NCBI GenBank assembly: GCA_018842655.1
Contig: JAGTWN010000004.1
Location: 3,676,754 to 3,740,753, forward strand
Direction: 5' to 3'
Source: Candidatus Pantoea haifensis
GTDB taxonomy: Bacteria; Pseudomonadota; Gammaproteobacteria; Enterobacterales; Enterobacteriaceae
Length of the DNA stretch: 64,000 bases
Shown here piece by piece: positions 21,002 to 33,287 of this stretch. Numbering within the stretch: position 1 is the stretch's first letter; each line of letters begins with the position of its first letter. The notes below the pieces were generated by a model. That model was not told the DNA's origin and made no database searches. It saw only the letters and a list, made by a program, of their open reading frames with translations. A program made the position numbers and the translations under genes.

Positions 21002-21125
21002 GTTAAGTTCCTGGTGTAGTCAAAAGGCGCTTAGCGCAAAAAGGACGGCGAGCATACGTGGCTTGCGCGTCTCATTTACTGATTAACGGCAAAAACTGGT
21101 TTTTCTTTAATCGATTAAGCCGACA

Positions 21126-21920
21126 TTATTGTGCTGGGTGTAATACTGCACACAGCTGCTTTGCCGCTAACAGCATACGTGGACCGGGACGACTGAGCCA
21201 GTCATCGTTAATGGCAATCACCGGCACGTTAAGCTGGGGCTGCCAAAACTGCGCCACGCTCGCTGCCTGTTGTTGATTGCCACCGATCAAAATGGCCTGG
21301 GGATGGCGCATCAGCACCTGTTCACGGCTCACCTGCGGCCAGCTGACGCGACTGTCAGCAAAGATATTTTTGCCGCCACACAGCCCGATAATGTCGTTTT
21401 GTAAGGTGGCCTTCGCGGCGGTAAACAGCGGTTGCTGCCCGAATTGCAGAAACAGCGGAATCGGTTTTTGTGAGGCGTATTGCTGACGCAGGCTGGCTTC
21501 CTGCTGGCGTAGCTGTTGGGCAGCTTTGGCCGCCTCTTCAGGATGAGGGCTCCATTTTCCCAGCGCAGCGAGCGCATCGATCATGCCAGCCAGATTCGCG
21601 GGATCAATCCATTCAATATGCACACCAAACTGCTGTAGCTGATCGATCTGACGTTGAGGATTGCCGCCGCGCCAGGCTAATACCACATCGGGCTTTAATT
21701 GCAATATGCGTTCGACTTTGACCCCTTGCCAGTTAGCGACCTGTTCAATCTGTTTAGCGGCAGGGGGATAATCGGACCAGGCACTCACCGCGACGGGTGT
21801 AATGCCTGCGGCAAAAGCCAGCTCGGTTAAATGGGGCGCAAGGGCGATAACGCGCGGAGGGGCGGCAAACAGGCTACTGCTGATCAGCAGCAGCCAGCAG
21901 AAAAGAAGACGTTTAACCAC
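21126..21920 (-). CDS. btuF: Vitamin B12 periplasmic binding protein
   Basis: BtuF captures cobalamin in the periplasm and passes it to BtuCD. A signal peptide ([17 protein letters not shown]) precedes [19 protein letters not shown], the family N-terminus, and [11 protein letters not shown] and [10 protein letters not shown] are conserved. I chose the GTG at 21920, giving 264 residues (E. coli 266); it overlaps the end of mtnN by eight bases, as in E. coli. A longer in-frame ATG at 21947 would add nine residues before the signal. The frame is intact. Confidence 0.95.
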   Translation of the reverse strand: MVKRLLFCWLLLISSSLFAAPPRVIALAPHLTELAFAAGITPVAVSAWSDYPPAAKQIEQVANWQGVKVERILQLKPDVVLAWRGGNPQRQIDQLQQFGVHIEWIDPANLAGMIDALAALGKWSPHPEEAAKAAQQLRQQEASLRQQYASQKPIPLFLQFGQQPLFTAAKATLQNDIIGLCGGKNIFADSRVSWPQVSREQVLMRHPQAILIGGNQQQAASVAQFWQPQLNVPVIAINDDWLSRPGPRMLLAAKQLCAVLHPAQ

Positions 21921-22611
21921 GCGCCAGACGTGCCAGCAGATTCTCAACCATCAGGGAAGACTGTTTGGCGGCTACGCTGAGGAACTCATCAAAGCTCAGA
22001 TGTGATTCCTGATCGGCAACGTCGGAAATCGCACGAACCACCACAAACGGTACCTGGAACTGGTGACAAACATGACCAATCGCTGTTGCTTCCATCTCAA
22101 CGGCAATAGCCTGCGGAAAGGTAGTGCGAATGCGTGCCAGCGGTTCAGCGCCATTGATAAAAGCATCGCCGCTGACCACTAAGCCGCGCACGGCGTTGAG
22201 ATCCAGTTGCTGAATACAGGCTTCGGCCTCGGCGATTAACGCGGGATCGGCAACAAAGGCCGCAGGACAACCTGCCATTTGACCTGGGGCATAACCAAAA
22301 GCGGTGACATCCGCATCGTGATAACGCACTTCTTCAGATACCACAATGTCGCCAACCTTCAGCGTCGGCGCTAATCCACCAGCGGAACCGGTATTAATCA
22401 CCACGTCCGGTTTGCACAACTGCAACAGCAGCGTAGTGCCGAGTGCCGCTGCTGTTTTACCAATGCCTGACTTCAGCAGAGCAACCTCAACGCCGTTAAG
22501 CGTGCCAGTATAAATCTCACAACCGGCCAGCGATAAGGTTTGACGGTTTTCGATTTTGTCACGCAGCAGGGTGACTTCCTGCTCCATCGCGCCAATGATG
22601 CCTGCTTTCAT
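21913..22611 (-). CDS. mtnN: 5'-methylthioadenosine/S-adenosylhomocysteine nucleosidase
   Basis: MtnN (Pfs) cleaves MTA and SAH to recycle adenine and ribose-thiol products and feeds AI-2 formation. The ATG at 22611 gives [13 protein letters not shown], with the catalytic Glu12 of the EQE motif and, near the end, [11 protein letters not shown] carrying Asp197. The 232 residues equal the E. coli length. The longer open frame upstream lies in the divergent promoter region and lacks family similarity. It is upstream of and overlapping btuF, divergent from dgt. The frame is intact. Confidence 0.97.
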   Translation of the reverse strand: MKAGIIGAMEQEVTLLRDKIENRQTLSLAGCEIYTGTLNGVEVALLKSGIGKTAAALGTTLLLQLCKPDVVINTGSAGGLAPTLKVGDIVVSEEVRYHDADVTAFGYAPGQMAGCPAAFVADPALIAEAEACIQQLDLNAVRGLVVSGDAFINGAEPLARIRTTFPQAIAVEMEATAIGHVCHQFQVPFVVVRAISDVADQESHLSFDEFLSVAAKQSSLMVENLLARLARG

Positions 22612-22712
22612 AAAATGTCTCGCTAATAATGAGTAGATGTGATCGACGAAATTAAGGCGTAGTCTATCATGGCTGACAGGGGAATAATTCACGAAAAAAT
22701 AAGGGGTAATCA

Positions 22713-24202
22713 ATGGCAGCGATCAATTTCAGGAAGAAGATCAGCTTCACTCGCCCTTATACCAGTCGAAAAGATCCAGAAGGCGAATATTATATTACCC
22801 GCCATTTTGAGAGCGATCGTGGTCGGATAATTAACTCGGCGGCGATTCGTCGACTGCAACAGAAAACGCAGGTCTTTCCGTTAGAACGCAACGCCGCAGT
22901 GCGTTCGCGGCTAACGCATTCGCTTGAAGTGCAACAAACCGGGCGCTATATCAGCAAAGAGATCCTGCAAACCCTGAAAATGCAGGGAGGGTTAGCGCAG
23001 TATGGCCTGGATGAGCTGGAAGGCGCATTTGAAAGCCTGGTGGAGATGGCGTGCCTGCTGCACGATGTGGGTAATCCGCCGTTTGGCCATTTTGGTGAAG
23101 CCGCCATCAATGACTGGTTTGAAGATAACTTGCCCGCAAACCTGGTCGATCCGTTAGTGGCTGGGGTGGAAACTGACGAGCAACGCAGCTATTTTGACCA
23201 GTTAAATGCAACGATTCGTCAGGATTTGTGCCATTTTGAAGGCAATGCCCAGGCTATTCGTATGGTGCATACGTTACTGCAACTGAATCTGAGTTATTCA
23301 CAGGTTGCCTGTATTTTGAAATATACCGCGCCCGCCTGGTGGCAAGGGGATAAGCCAGCGGAATTCAGTGCGCTAATGAAAAAACCGGGTTTCTATTTAT
23401 CGGAACAGGAATATATTGCTGACCTGCGCGCGGCAACGAATATGGCAGAACATCACCGCTTTCCCTGACCTATATTATGGAGGCCGCGGATGACATCTCT
23501 TATTGTATTGCTGATTTGGATGACGCCGTTGAAAAAGCGATTTTCAATGTAGACAGCCTGTATGAATTTCTCAGCCGGGCATGGGGACCGATTAAAAATA
23601 ACGACGCGTTCAGCCGTACTATTGGCGAGGCCTGGCGTGAAGCCAGCAGTAAAAAACGTCGTAGCCGCAGCGATCAATTCTTTATGTCGCTACGGGTCAA
23701 TGTACAGAGTGTTTTAGTCACGTATGCAGTAAAACGCTTTGTTGATAATCTTCCCGCTATTTTTGCTGGAAATTTTAATCACGCATTATTAGAAGATGAT
23801 GGTGAAGAGGGGCGTTTATTACAGCTGTTTAAAACGGTTGCCCGTCAGCACGTATTCAATCATTCCGAAGTTGAGCAGTTAGAATTACAAGGTTATCGGG
23901 TAATTAAGGGGTTGTTAGAGATATATGAACCTCTGATGCGGCTAAACTATGAATCTTTCACCAGTTTGATAAATGATGACTTTTTGCGTCATCATCCGAT
24001 AGAAACCCGCTTATTTCATAAACTTTCGGGTAAGCATCGCAAAGCTTATCAGCAAAAGATGCGTACACTGGCGGTTGAACATAAATATGAGCGCCTGTTA
24101 TGGGAACGTTATTATCGCTTTCGCCTCATTCAGGATTACATCAGCGGCATGACCGATCTTTATGCCTGGGATGAGTATCGTCGTTTGATGGCCGTGGAAT
24201 AA
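22713..24202 (+). CDS. dgt: Deoxyguanosinetriphosphate triphosphohydrolase (frameshifted)
   Basis: Dgt hydrolyses dGTP to deoxyguanosine and tripolyphosphate. The HD-domain motif [16 protein letters not shown] and the later metal ligand region [13 protein letters not shown] are present, but in two frames. The break is at three C (23463-23465); a fourth gives [17 protein letters not shown], as in E. coli ([16 protein letters not shown]), and about 496 residues (E. coli 505). AAGGGGT precedes the ATG at 22713. The C-terminus [19 protein letters not shown] is conserved. It is upstream of degP, as in E. coli. Confidence 0.95.
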
Positions 24203-24257
24203 CCGGGCAATTGTAAAGAGGCCGCATAAATTTTTACTTTTACCTAAAACTTTATCA

Positions 24258-24285
24258 GGAACTTCGCGCTAAAACATTTATCTCA
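24258..24285 (+). promoter_or_regulatory. Sigma-E promoter of degP
   Basis: GGAACTT (24258-24264), 16 bases, then TCTCA (24281-24285) match the sigma-E -35 and -10 elements and their usual spacing. The E. coli degP promoter has the same GGAACTT. It would raise DegP when outer-membrane proteins misfold. Confidence 0.8.
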
Positions 24286-24337
24286 GCATACGACCACAGC
24301 AATGGTCGGGACGTTAATCTTTGAGAGATATCGAAAA

Positions 24338-25764
24338 ATGAAAAAAACTCATTAATGCTAAGTGCTCTGGCACTTAGTCTTGGTATGGCTCTGACGCCTG
24401 CCAGTGTGTTCGCTGCAGAAACCGCTTCTTCTACCACCCAGCAATTGCCGAGCCTGGCACCCATGCTGGAAAAAGTGATGCCTTCTGTTGTCAGTATTAG
24501 CGTTGAAGGCAGCACCACGGTAAAAACGCCGCGTATGCCGCAACAATTCCAGCAGTTTTTTGGCGACAATTCGCCTTTCTGCCAGGAGGGTTCACCTTTC
24601 CAGAATTCGCCGATGTGTCAGGATGGTGGCCCTGATGGCGCACCCAATACCCAGCAGGAGAAATTCCGCGCCCTGGGCTCAGGCGTTGTGATTAATGCCG
24701 ATAAAGGCTATGTCGTGACCAACAATCACGTCGTCGATCACGCCACTAAAATTCAGGTGCAGTTGAGCGATGGTCGCCGTTATGACGCCAAAGTCATCGG
24801 TAAAGATCCAAGTTCAGATATCGCGCTGATTCAACTGCAGGATGCTAAAAATTTGACGGCGGTTAAGCTTGCTGACTCCGACAATTTGCGCGTGGGTGAT
24901 TACACCGTAGCGATTGGTAATCCTTATGGTTTAGGCGAAACCGTTACGTCAGGCATTGTCTCAGCACTGGGCCGTAGTGGCCTGAATGTTGAAAATTATG
25001 AGAACTTTATTCAGACCGATGCCGCAATTAACCGGGGCAACTCAGGTGGCGCGTTGGTGAATCTCAATGGTGAACTGATCGGTATCAACACTGCCATTCT
25101 GGCACCGGACGGCGGTAATATCGGTATCGGCTTTGCCATTCCAGCCAACATGGTGAAAAACCTGACTGCGCAAATGGTTGAATATGGTCAGGTGAAACGT
25201 GGTGAGCTGGGCATCATGGGCACCGAGCTTAATTCAGAGCTGGCGAAAGCGATGAAGGTTGATGCGCAGCGCGGCGCCTTTGTTAGTCAGGTTCTGCCGA
25301 ACTCTGCTGCCGCGAAAGCGGGTATCAAAGCGGGAGATGTTGTGGTGTCGATGAATGGCAAACCGCTGACCAGTTTTGCCTCGCTGCGTGCTGAAGTCGG
25401 CACGTTACCGATCGGCACGACGTTGAAACTGGGCTTGCTGCGTGACGGCAAACCAGTGGATGTCTCTGTGCAGTTGCAGCAAAGCACACAGAATAAAGTG
25501 CAATCCGCCACTATTTACACCGGTATCGAAGGCGCAGATCTCAGCAACAGCGATGGCAACGTTAAAGGCGTACGTGTTGATAACGTCAAAGCGGGCAGCG
25601 CAGCCGCACGGATTGGCCTGAAAAAAGGTGATGTTATCCTGGGGGTAAACCAGCAAGCCGTCGCTAATCTGGGTGAGCTACGTAAGATTCTCGACACCAA
25701 ACCCTCGGTGTTGGCACTCAACGTAAAACGGGGCGACAGCAGCCTTTATCTGCTTATGCAGTAA
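24338..25764 (+). CDS. degP: Periplasmic serine endoprotease/chaperone DegP (frameshifted at codon 3-4)
   Basis: DegP degrades or holds misfolded periplasmic and outer-membrane proteins. The catalytic triad is visible in TNNHVVDH (His), SSDIALI (Asp) and GNSGGAL (Ser), followed by two PDZ domains (about residues 280-370 and 385-475). The disulfide loop FCQEGSPFQNSPMC is present. The ATG at 24338 is followed by seven A; with eight the signal peptide reads MKKNSLMLSALALSLG and the protein has 475 residues (E. coli 474). As given, the frame from this ATG stops after five codons and the rest is open from 24355. It lies behind a sigma-E promoter. Confidence 0.96.
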
Positions 25765-25785
25765 CTGTTGCGCGACTCCTCTTTT

Positions 25786-25811
25786 AAGCGGACCCCGGTC
25801 CGCTTTTTTTA
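25786..25811 (+). terminator. Terminator after degP
   Basis: GCGGACC-CC-GGTCCGC followed by seven T, about 22 bp after the degP stop. Confidence 0.92.
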
Positions 25812-25949
25812 TGGCTGCAATGTCGGCGGAAAGAATGTGATGCTTGCCGCAAAATAAGTAAATGCTGCTCTGGCTCTGTGCATTTGCACAATGTTCCAGG
25901 TGGCTGGCCCGCGTATTCTGTATTCCCTTCTCTTTATCAGGAGTATTGG

Positions 25950-27107
25950 ATGGCTACCTATTACCTCGACGCCCGGCTGGCACAGGATATTGTGGCGCGC
26001 ACCATGAAAATTATTGACAGCAATGTCAACGTGATGGATGCACGTGGACGCATTATTGGCAGCGGCGATCGGGAGCGTATTGGGGAATTGCACGAAGGCG
26101 CGTTGCTGGTGCTCTCCCAGGGACGCGTGGTAGACATTGATGAAGCGGTGGCGAAGCATCTGCACGGTGTGCGGCCTGGCATTAATTTGCCGCTGCGTAT
26201 TGATGGCAATATCGTGGGCGTGATTGGCTTAACCGGCGAGCCACTGGCGCTGCGCCATTATGGTGAGCTGGTCTGTATGACCGCAGAAATGATGCTTGAA
26301 CAGGCGCGCTTGCTGAACATGCTGGCGCAGGACAGCCGTTTGCGTGAAGAGCTGGTGTTGAACCTGATCCGCAGCGAAAGCTTAACACCTCAGCTGACCG
26401 AATGGGCACAGCGTTTAGGGATCGATCTCAATCAACCCCGGCTGGTGGCGGTGGTAGAGGTCGACAGCGGTCAGTTAGGCGTAGACAGCGCCATGTCCGA
26501 GTTGCAACAGTTACAAACATTACTGACGACGCCAGAGCGGGATAATTTGATTGCTATCGTTTCACTGACGGAAATGGTGGTATTGAAACCCGCGCTGAAT
26601 GCACATGGGCGTTATGATCAGGACGATCATCGCAAGCGAGTCGAGCAGTTACTTCAGCGCATGAAAGAGAGTGGAAACTTACGCATGCGTATCGCACTAG
26701 GTAATTACTTTACCGGTCCCGGCAGTATTGCCCGATCCTACCGCACCGCCCGTACCACGATGATGGTCGGCAAGCAGCGTATGCCCGATGTCAGAAGCTA
26801 TTTTTATCAGGATTTAGTTTTACCGGTATTGCTGGACAGCCTGCGCGGCGGCTGGCAGGCAAACGAACTGGCGCGGCCGCTGGCTAAGCTAAAAAGTATG
26901 GATAATAACGGCCTGCTGCGTCGCACCTTGCTGGCCTGGTTTACCCATAATGTGCAACCAAGCGCAACCGCGCGCGCGTTATTTATTCATCGCAATACGC
27001 TGGAATATCGCCTGAACCGCATCTCTGAGCTGACCGGTCTTAACCTGAGCAATTTCGACGATCGCCTGTTGCTGTATGTCGCATTACAGCTGGATGAGCA
27101 GGGTTAA
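25950..27107 (+). CDS. cdaR: Sugar diacid-responsive transcriptional regulator
   Basis: CdaR activates glucarate/galactarate genes in E. coli. An N-terminal sugar-diacid recognition domain (GRIIGSGDRERIGELHEGA) is followed by a GGDEF-like middle region and a PucR-type helix-turn-helix near the C-terminus (TARALFIHRNTLEYRLNRISEL). The ATG at 25950 after CAGGAG gives 385 residues, the E. coli length. No diacid uptake or catabolic genes are in the window, so the targets here are unknown. The frame is intact. Confidence 0.95.
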   Translation: MATYYLDARLAQDIVARTMKIIDSNVNVMDARGRIIGSGDRERIGELHEGALLVLSQGRVVDIDEAVAKHLHGVRPGINLPLRIDGNIVGVIGLTGEPLALRHYGELVCMTAEMMLEQARLLNMLAQDSRLREELVLNLIRSESLTPQLTEWAQRLGIDLNQPRLVAVVEVDSGQLGVDSAMSELQQLQTLLTTPERDNLIAIVSLTEMVVLKPALNAHGRYDQDDHRKRVEQLLQRMKESGNLRMRIALGNYFTGPGSIARSYRTARTTMMVGKQRMPDVRSYFYQDLVLPVLLDSLRGGWQANELARPLAKLKSMDNNGLLRRTLLAWFTHNVQPSATARALFIHRNTLEYRLNRISELTGLNLSNFDDRLLLYVALQLDEQG

Positions 27108-27123
27108 CGTCGTCATACAGACA

Positions 27124-27153
27124 TGAAAAAGGCCAGCGAATGCTGGCCTTAAA
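27124..27153. terminator. Bidirectional terminator between cdaR and yaeH
   Basis: AAGGCCAGC-GAAT-GCTGGCCTT with A-rich flanks on one side and T-rich on the other when read from either strand. It serves both convergent genes. Confidence 0.85.
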
Positions 27154-27168
27154 ATGGGCTGGCAGAAC

Positions 27169-27561
27169 TTAACGGCTGTTGCGGGTTAGCTTCTCAAGAT
27201 CGGATTCAATTTCCGTGATCTTGTTAGTTACTACGCTTTCCAGGTGACGCAAATCATCCAGAATTTTACGTTTCAAATCGACTTCGATTTGATCGCGCTG
27301 GCAGATTTGATCCAGCTCATCAATCACATAACGCAGATTTGGGCTGATCTCCTGTACTTCTTTATAACCGTGTGAAGCATGGTCTGCGATCACTGTTTTA
27401 CGCTGGCGCGGATATTTAAACTTCACGCTTTTAGCGAAAAATTCACCTTTATCTTTACGGAAGTAAATTTTAAGAATGTCGTTATTGGCTTCCTGACGCA
27501 GGCTATAACGGTCAATGTCGTCCGGGTTACTGATACCTAAGCTTTTAATGTTGTCGTACAT
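27169..27561 (-). CDS. yaeH: DUF3461 (UPF0325) protein YaeH
   Basis: A conserved enterobacterial protein of unknown function. The 130 residues (E. coli 128) start [25 protein letters not shown], the family signature, and end with a coiled-coil-like, highly charged stretch ([18 protein letters not shown]...[11 protein letters not shown]). It is predicted cytoplasmic, without signal or membrane segments. It lies alone between cdaR and dapD. No function should be inferred from context. Confidence 0.93.
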   Translation of the reverse strand: MYDNIKSLGISNPDDIDRYSLRQEANNDILKIYFRKDKGEFFAKSVKFKYPRQRKTVIADHASHGYKEVQEISPNLRYVIDELDQICQRDQIEVDLKRKILDDLRHLESVVTNKITEIESDLEKLTRNSR

Positions 27562-27602
27562 AACGTTGTTCCACCAGATAAGAGAAGTGCGCAGAGGAGT
27601 TC

Positions 27603-27692
27603 ATGGCTAAAACAACTGTAGACATAAATAGCAGAATGAACATTGCGCGACGGGATTTAACTGGCGCGGATTATGACCTGGATGAAAATTAA
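27603..27692 (+). CDS. Candidate 29-residue small protein
   Basis: An ATG at 27603 follows AGAGGAG with a three-base gap plus the T of TTC, a strong ribosome site for an otherwise empty intergenic region. It encodes MAKTTVDINSRMNIARRDLT and nine more residues, a charged and soluble peptide. I do not recognise it. It lies between the divergent yaeH start and the dapD terminator, in a gap of about 220 bp. Evidence is the ribosome site and lack of another explanation only; it could be chance. Confidence 0.35.
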   Translation: MAKTTVDINSRMNIARRDLTGADYDLDEN

Positions 27693-27741
27693 ACGCACCT
27701 GTTAATTCGCAGCGCGAAACAGGATGTCTGGCAGGAAGTGT

Positions 27742-27774
27742 AAAGAAAAATGACGGGCCGGTTGCCGGCCCGTT
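27742..27774 (-). terminator. Terminator after dapD
   Basis: On the minus strand ACGGGCCGG-CAA-CCGGCCCGT is followed by CATTTTTCTTT, eight bases after the dapD stop. Confidence 0.88.
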
Positions 27775-27781
27775 CAGCGGC

Positions 27782-28605
27782 TTAGTCGATGGTACGCAGC
27801 AGCTCGTTGATACCGACTTTACCCAGCGTTTTGGCATCAACTTTCTTCACGATCACAGCACAGTAGAGACTGTAGCTGCCATCTTTGGAAGGCAGGTTGC
27901 CAGAAACGACAACAGAGCCGGCTGGAACGCGACCGTAGTGTACTTCACCCGTTTCGCGGTCATAGATTTTGGTGCTTTGGCCAATATAAACGCCCATTGA
28001 AATCACGGAACCTTCTTCAACGATAACGCCTTCAACAATTTCTGAACGTGCGCCAATGAAGCAGTTGTCTTCAATGATGGTAGGGTTAGCCTGAAGCGGC
28101 TCCAGCACACCGCCGATACCCACGCCGCCGGACAGGTGCACGTTTTTACCGATCTGCGCGCAAGAACCCACAGTGGCCCAGGTATCAACCATGGTGCCTT
28201 CGTCAACAAATGCGCCGATATTAACGTAAGAAGGCATCAGTACGGTGTTACGTGCGATATAAGCGCCCTGACGAACAGCGGCTGGTGGTACAACGCGGAA
28301 GCCTTCTTTTTGAAGCGCGCTTCATCCCAGCCGGCAAATTTCATTGGCACTTTGTCGTAGAAACGGGTTTCTGCGCCTTCCATGACCTGGTTGTCATTGA
28401 TACGGAAAGAGAGCAGTACTGCTTTTTTCAGCCACTGATGCGTTACCCACTCACCGTCGATCTTTTCAGAAACGCGCAGCGAACCGCTGTCCAGCAGAGA
28501 GATAACCTGATTGATGGCATCACGGGTTTCGCTGTCAACGCTGGTGGGAGTAATATCAGCGCGACGTTCGAAGGCGGATTCAATAACGCTCTGTAACTGT
28601 TGCAT
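27782..28605 (-). CDS. dapD: Tetrahydrodipicolinate N-succinyltransferase (frameshifted)
   Basis: DapD succinylates tetrahydrodipicolinate in lysine and meso-diaminopimelate synthesis. The N-terminal helical domain ([18 protein letters not shown]) and the left-handed beta-helix with [24 protein letters not shown] are in two frames. They meet at five T on the plus strand (28307-28311); a sixth restores [21 protein letters not shown] and exactly 274 residues, as in E. coli. The ATG at 28605 is the family start. It follows glnD by 80 bp. Confidence 0.95.
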
Positions 28606-28685
28606 ATTTTTTCCTGAGTCTGTTGTGTGCAGTGCCGTGCAATCATGCATCTGGCACAAGTAAACTATTCATTAATCGATTGCGG

Positions 28686-31340
28686 TCACACTTTATCGTT
28701 TGGATTAAGGGCTTCTGTCAACCGTTGTTGCAATGCTTTGCGCATTTCGTCATCAAGCGCCTGACGATCGCTGTTGGCTAAAATAAATAAGTCCTCGACG
28801 CGCTCGCCAATGGTGCTGATGCGTGCGCCGTGCAGCGACACGCCAAGATCGGCAAACACTTCTCCGACACGTGCCAGCAGGCCTGGCTGATCGAGCGCCA
28901 CCAGCTCCAGATAACTGCGGCGATCGGTATGTGTAGGCAGGAAATTGACTTCGGTATCGACACTAAAGTGCTTCAGCCTGGCGGACTGGCGACGCGTACG
29001 CGGCGGCACCCAGTCGGATTGAGTAATAGCTTGCTCCAGCGCCTGGATAATCACTGGATGGCGATCGGCAGCCAGCGGGCTGCCGTCTGGCTCCAGAACA
29101 ATAAAAGTATCCATTGCCATGCCGTCACGGCTGGTAAAGATCTGCGCATCGTGCACGCTGAGATTACGGCGATCCAGCTCACCGGCGACGGCGGCGAAAA
29201 GGTGAGGACGATCCGGACTCCAGATAAAGATTTCGGTGCCACCGCGCGTCGCTTGTGGGCTGACGAGTACCAGCGGCTTAGTCAGATCGTGTCCCATCAG
29301 GTGTCGGGCGTGCCAGGCAAGCTGGTTCGGCGTATGACGCAGGAAATAATCCGCGCGGCAGCGGTTCCAGATGTGATGTAAACGCTCTTCGTCAATATTA
29401 TCCATACGCAACAGCGCCAGCGCCTGCAAACGATGATGACGCACACGTTCGCGCAGGTCCGGGCTGTTTTCCATGCCGCGACGCAGCTGTTTTTCAGTGG
29501 CGAAAAACAGTTCACGCAATAAACTCTGCTTCCAGCTGTTCCACAGGCTCTCATTGGTGGCGCAGATATCTGCAACGGTTAAACACACCAGATAGCGCAG
29601 GCGATTCTCATTATGCATCACTTCAGCAAACTGCTGAATCACCGTGGGATCCTGAATATCCCGGCGCTGGGCAGTAACCGACATCAATAAATGATGGCGC
29701 ACCAGCCAGGCAACCAGCTGAGTTTCTCGCGAATTCAGGCCGTGCATTTCGGCAAAGTCCAGCGCATCCTGGGCGCCAAGAATTGAGTGGTCACCGTTAC
29801 GCCCTTTGGCGATATCATGCAGCAGGGCGGCCATTAACAGCAGCTCCTGCTGCGGCAAGCGTGGCCATAATTCAACGCAAAGCGGATGTTTTGGACGTGT
29901 GGCTTCGTTGGCGAAGCTTTCCAGCTTTTGCAACACGCGGATGGTGTGTTCATCCACAGTATAAGCGTGGAACAGATCAAACTGCATTTGGCCTACGATA
30001 TGGCCCCATAACGGCGTGTAGGCCCATAACACGCTGTGGCGATGCATAGGCACCAGTGCACGCTTGACCGCACCAGGATGGCGAAGAATAGCCATGAAAA
30101 TCTGGCGCGCTTCCGGGATCTGACACAGCGGCTGCTTTAGATGGCGGCGCGCATAACGCAGATGGCGCAGCGTGGTGGAGTAGATGCCTTTAATCTGTTC
30201 ATTGCGCACCATAAGATAGAACATGCGCAAAATGGACTGCGGCTCACGGTCAAACAGCGTTTCATCGCGTAGATCAATAAGGTCACCGCGTAACTGAAAC
30301 TCGTCGTCTATCGGGCATGGTTTCTCATGGGTTGAGAGCGCCAGAATCGCCTCGTCAAACAGCTGCAGCAGCATCTGATTCAGCTCGCCGATGCGGCGGG
30401 TAACGCGATAGAAATCTTTCATCATGCGCTCAACCGGCTCATTGCCTTCGCCCTGGTAATTCAGGCGTTGCGCAACGCTGAGCTGACGATCAAACAGCAG
30501 GCGGTTGTCATAACGGGGCAGCGAAAGATGCAGAGCAAAGCGGATACGCCAGAGAAAATCCTGACATTCGTTAAGTTCGTTGCGCTCAACTTCAGTAAGG
30601 AAACCAAATCCAACCATTTCATCCAGCGTGGTGGCCCCAAAATGGCGGCGCGCCACCCACTGCAAGGTGTGAATATCACGCAAGCCGCCGGGGCTGCTTT
30701 TAATATCTGGCTCAAGGTTGTAACTGGTGCCGTGATAGCGTTGATGACGTTCTGCCTGCTCCTCAATTTTTGCTGCAAAGAAGCGTGAAGAGGGCCAGAA
30801 ACCGTCACTAAAAACATTCTTTTGCAACTCAAGAAACAGGGCGACATCGCCAGTCAGCATGCGTGACTCAATCAGGTTGGTGGCCACGGTCAGATCCGAC
30901 AGACCTTCCAGCAGGCACTCTTCCAGCGTACGCACGCTATGACCCACTTCCAGTTTTAAATCCCACAGCAGCGTCAGAAATTGACTGGTGCGCTGTGCAG
31001 CCTCTTCATCAAGCGACTGACGGCTAAGAATCAACACATCAATATCAGAGAGTGGATGCAGCTCACCGCGTCCATAACCGCCGACCGCCACGAGCGCAAT
31101 GGCAGCCATGTCATCGAAACCGAAGAAGCGCCATAAGCGACGCAGCAGGCGATCAATAAAGCGCGTGCGGGTGTCAATCAAGGTTTCAACTGCTTCACCG
31201 GCATCAAAAGCGGTAGCTAAGTGTTGCTGAAAATTTTCCAGTTTCTGTTTTAACGCGTCGCGTGTTATCTGGTCATCTTCCCAGTGGGACGGGGAATCTT
31301 TCAGACCTTTTCGTACCTCATTCGACAGGCTCACGCTCAT
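28686..31340 (-). CDS. glnD: Bifunctional uridylyltransferase/uridylyl-removing enzyme (PII)
   Basis: GlnD senses glutamine and adds or removes UMP on PII (GlnB/GlnK). The domains in order are nucleotidyltransferase ([17 protein letters not shown]), central region, HD phosphohydrolase ([14 protein letters not shown]) and two C-terminal ACT domains ([16 protein letters not shown] and [16 protein letters not shown]). From the ATG at 31340 the protein has 884 residues (E. coli 890). An ATG at 31364 lies directly on the terminator T-run of map and is less likely. It continues toward dapD. The frame is intact over 2.6 kb. Confidence 0.96.
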   Translation of the reverse strand: MSVSLSNEVRKGLKDSPSHWEDDQITRDALKQKLENFQQHLATAFDAGEAVETLIDTRTRFIDRLLRRLWRFFGFDDMAAIALVAVGGYGRGELHPLSDIDVLILSRQSLDEEAAQRTSQFLTLLWDLKLEVGHSVRTLEECLLEGLSDLTVATNLIESRMLTGDVALFLELQKNVFSDGFWPSSRFFAAKIEEQAERHQRYHGTSYNLEPDIKSSPGGLRDIHTLQWVARRHFGATTLDEMVGFGFLTEVERNELNECQDFLWRIRFALHLSLPRYDNRLLFDRQLSVAQRLNYQGEGNEPVERMMKDFYRVTRRIGELNQMLLQLFDEAILALSTHEKPCPIDDEFQLRGDLIDLRDETLFDREPQSILRMFYLMVRNEQIKGIYSTTLRHLRYARRHLKQPLCQIPEARQIFMAILRHPGAVKRALVPMHRHSVLWAYTPLWGHIVGQMQFDLFHAYTVDEHTIRVLQKLESFANEATRPKHPLCVELWPRLPQQELLLMAALLHDIAKGRNGDHSILGAQDALDFAEMHGLNSRETQLVAWLVRHHLLMSVTAQRRDIQDPTVIQQFAEVMHNENRLRYLVCLTVADICATNESLWNSWKQSLLRELFFATEKQLRRGMENSPDLRERVRHHRLQALALLRMDNIDEERLHHIWNRCRADYFLRHTPNQLAWHARHLMGHDLTKPLVLVSPQATRGGTEIFIWSPDRPHLFAAVAGELDRRNLSVHDAQIFTSRDGMAMDTFIVLEPDGSPLAADRHPVIIQALEQAITQSDWVPPRTRRQSARLKHFSVDTEVNFLPTHTDRRSYLELVALDQPGLLARVGEVFADLGVSLHGARISTIGERVEDLFILANSDRQALDDEMRKALQQRLTEALNPNDKV

Positions 31341-31363
31341 GCAGCTTATCTCTTCTTTAGCCA

Positions 31364-31393
31364 TAAAAAAGCCGGCTTAGCGCCGGCTTTTTC
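31364..31393 (-). terminator. Terminator between map and glnD
   Basis: On the minus strand GCCGGC-GCTAA-GCCGGC is followed by TTTTTT, 12 bp after the map stop. The mirror sequence also has A-rich flanks, so it could work on both strands. Confidence 0.85.
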
Positions 31394-31405
31394 GTTAGTG
31401 GGGAA

Positions 31406-32200
31406 TCACCCTTCGTTCACCAACACCGCAGGAAGGGTGTCATCTTTACGCAGGGTTAAAATCTCACAGCCGTTATCCGTGACCACAATAGTATGCTCGT
31501 ACTGTGCGGACAAGCTGCGATCTTTGGTTTTTACCGTCCAGCCATCTTTCATGGTACGAATACGATAATCTCCCGCATTAACCATGGGTTCAACCGTAAA
31601 AGTCATGCCCGCTTGTAATACCACGCCGCCATCGTCTGCATCGTAATGCAGCACCTGTGGTTCCTCATGGAAACCTTTGCCGATGCCATGACCGCAATAT
31701 TCACGCACCACCGAAAAGTCATTCGCTTCGACATATTGTTGAATAGCACGACCCAGCTCACGCAGGCGAATGCCTGGTTTAATCAGGCGCAGCGACAGAT
31801 AAAGGCTTTCCTGAGTGACGCGACACAGGCGCTCACCCTGAATAGTCGGTTTGCCAACGATAAACATTTTTGAGGTGTCGCCGTGGTATTCATCTTTAAT
31901 GACGGTAACGTCAATATTAATGATATCGCCATCTTTAAGCTGGCGCTCATCGCTGGGAATACCGTGACAGACCACTTCGTTGATCGAGATACAGACTGAT
32001 TTCGGGAAGCCGTGATAGCCAAGACAGGCAGAAACAGCGTGCTGCTCGTGGGTAATATAGTCGTGGCAGATGCGATCCAGTTCACCGGTTGTCACACCGG
32101 GTTTAACATGCTGCTCGATCATCTCCAGCACCTCGGCAGCCAGGCGGCCAGCGACGCGCATTTTTTCGATTTCTTCAGGGGTTTTGATTGAAATTGCCAT
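31406..32200 (-). CDS. map: Methionine aminopeptidase
   Basis: Map removes N-terminal methionine from nascent proteins with small second residues. The 264 residues match E. coli in length. The dinuclear metal ligands are visible in DGDIINIDVTV (Asp97), HGDTSKMF (Asp108), GHGIGKGFHEEP (His171), FTVEPM (Glu204) and QYEHTIVV (Glu235). The ATG at 32200 gives MAISIKTPEEIEKMR. It is divergent from rpsB, as in E. coli. The frame is intact. Confidence 0.98.
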   Translation of the reverse strand: MAISIKTPEEIEKMRVAGRLAAEVLEMIEQHVKPGVTTGELDRICHDYITHEQHAVSACLGYHGFPKSVCISINEVVCHGIPSDERQLKDGDIINIDVTVIKDEYHGDTSKMFIVGKPTIQGERLCRVTQESLYLSLRLIKPGIRLRELGRAIQQYVEANDFSVVREYCGHGIGKGFHEEPQVLHYDADDGGVVLQAGMTFTVEPMVNAGDYRIRTMKDGWTVKTKDRSLSAQYEHTIVVTDNGCEILTLRKDDTLPAVLVNEG

Positions 32201-33241
<1,041 letters not shown>

Positions 33242-33287
33242 TAAGGTCTGCTCTGCATAAGAGCCCTTAGTATTCAGATGTGATCTG

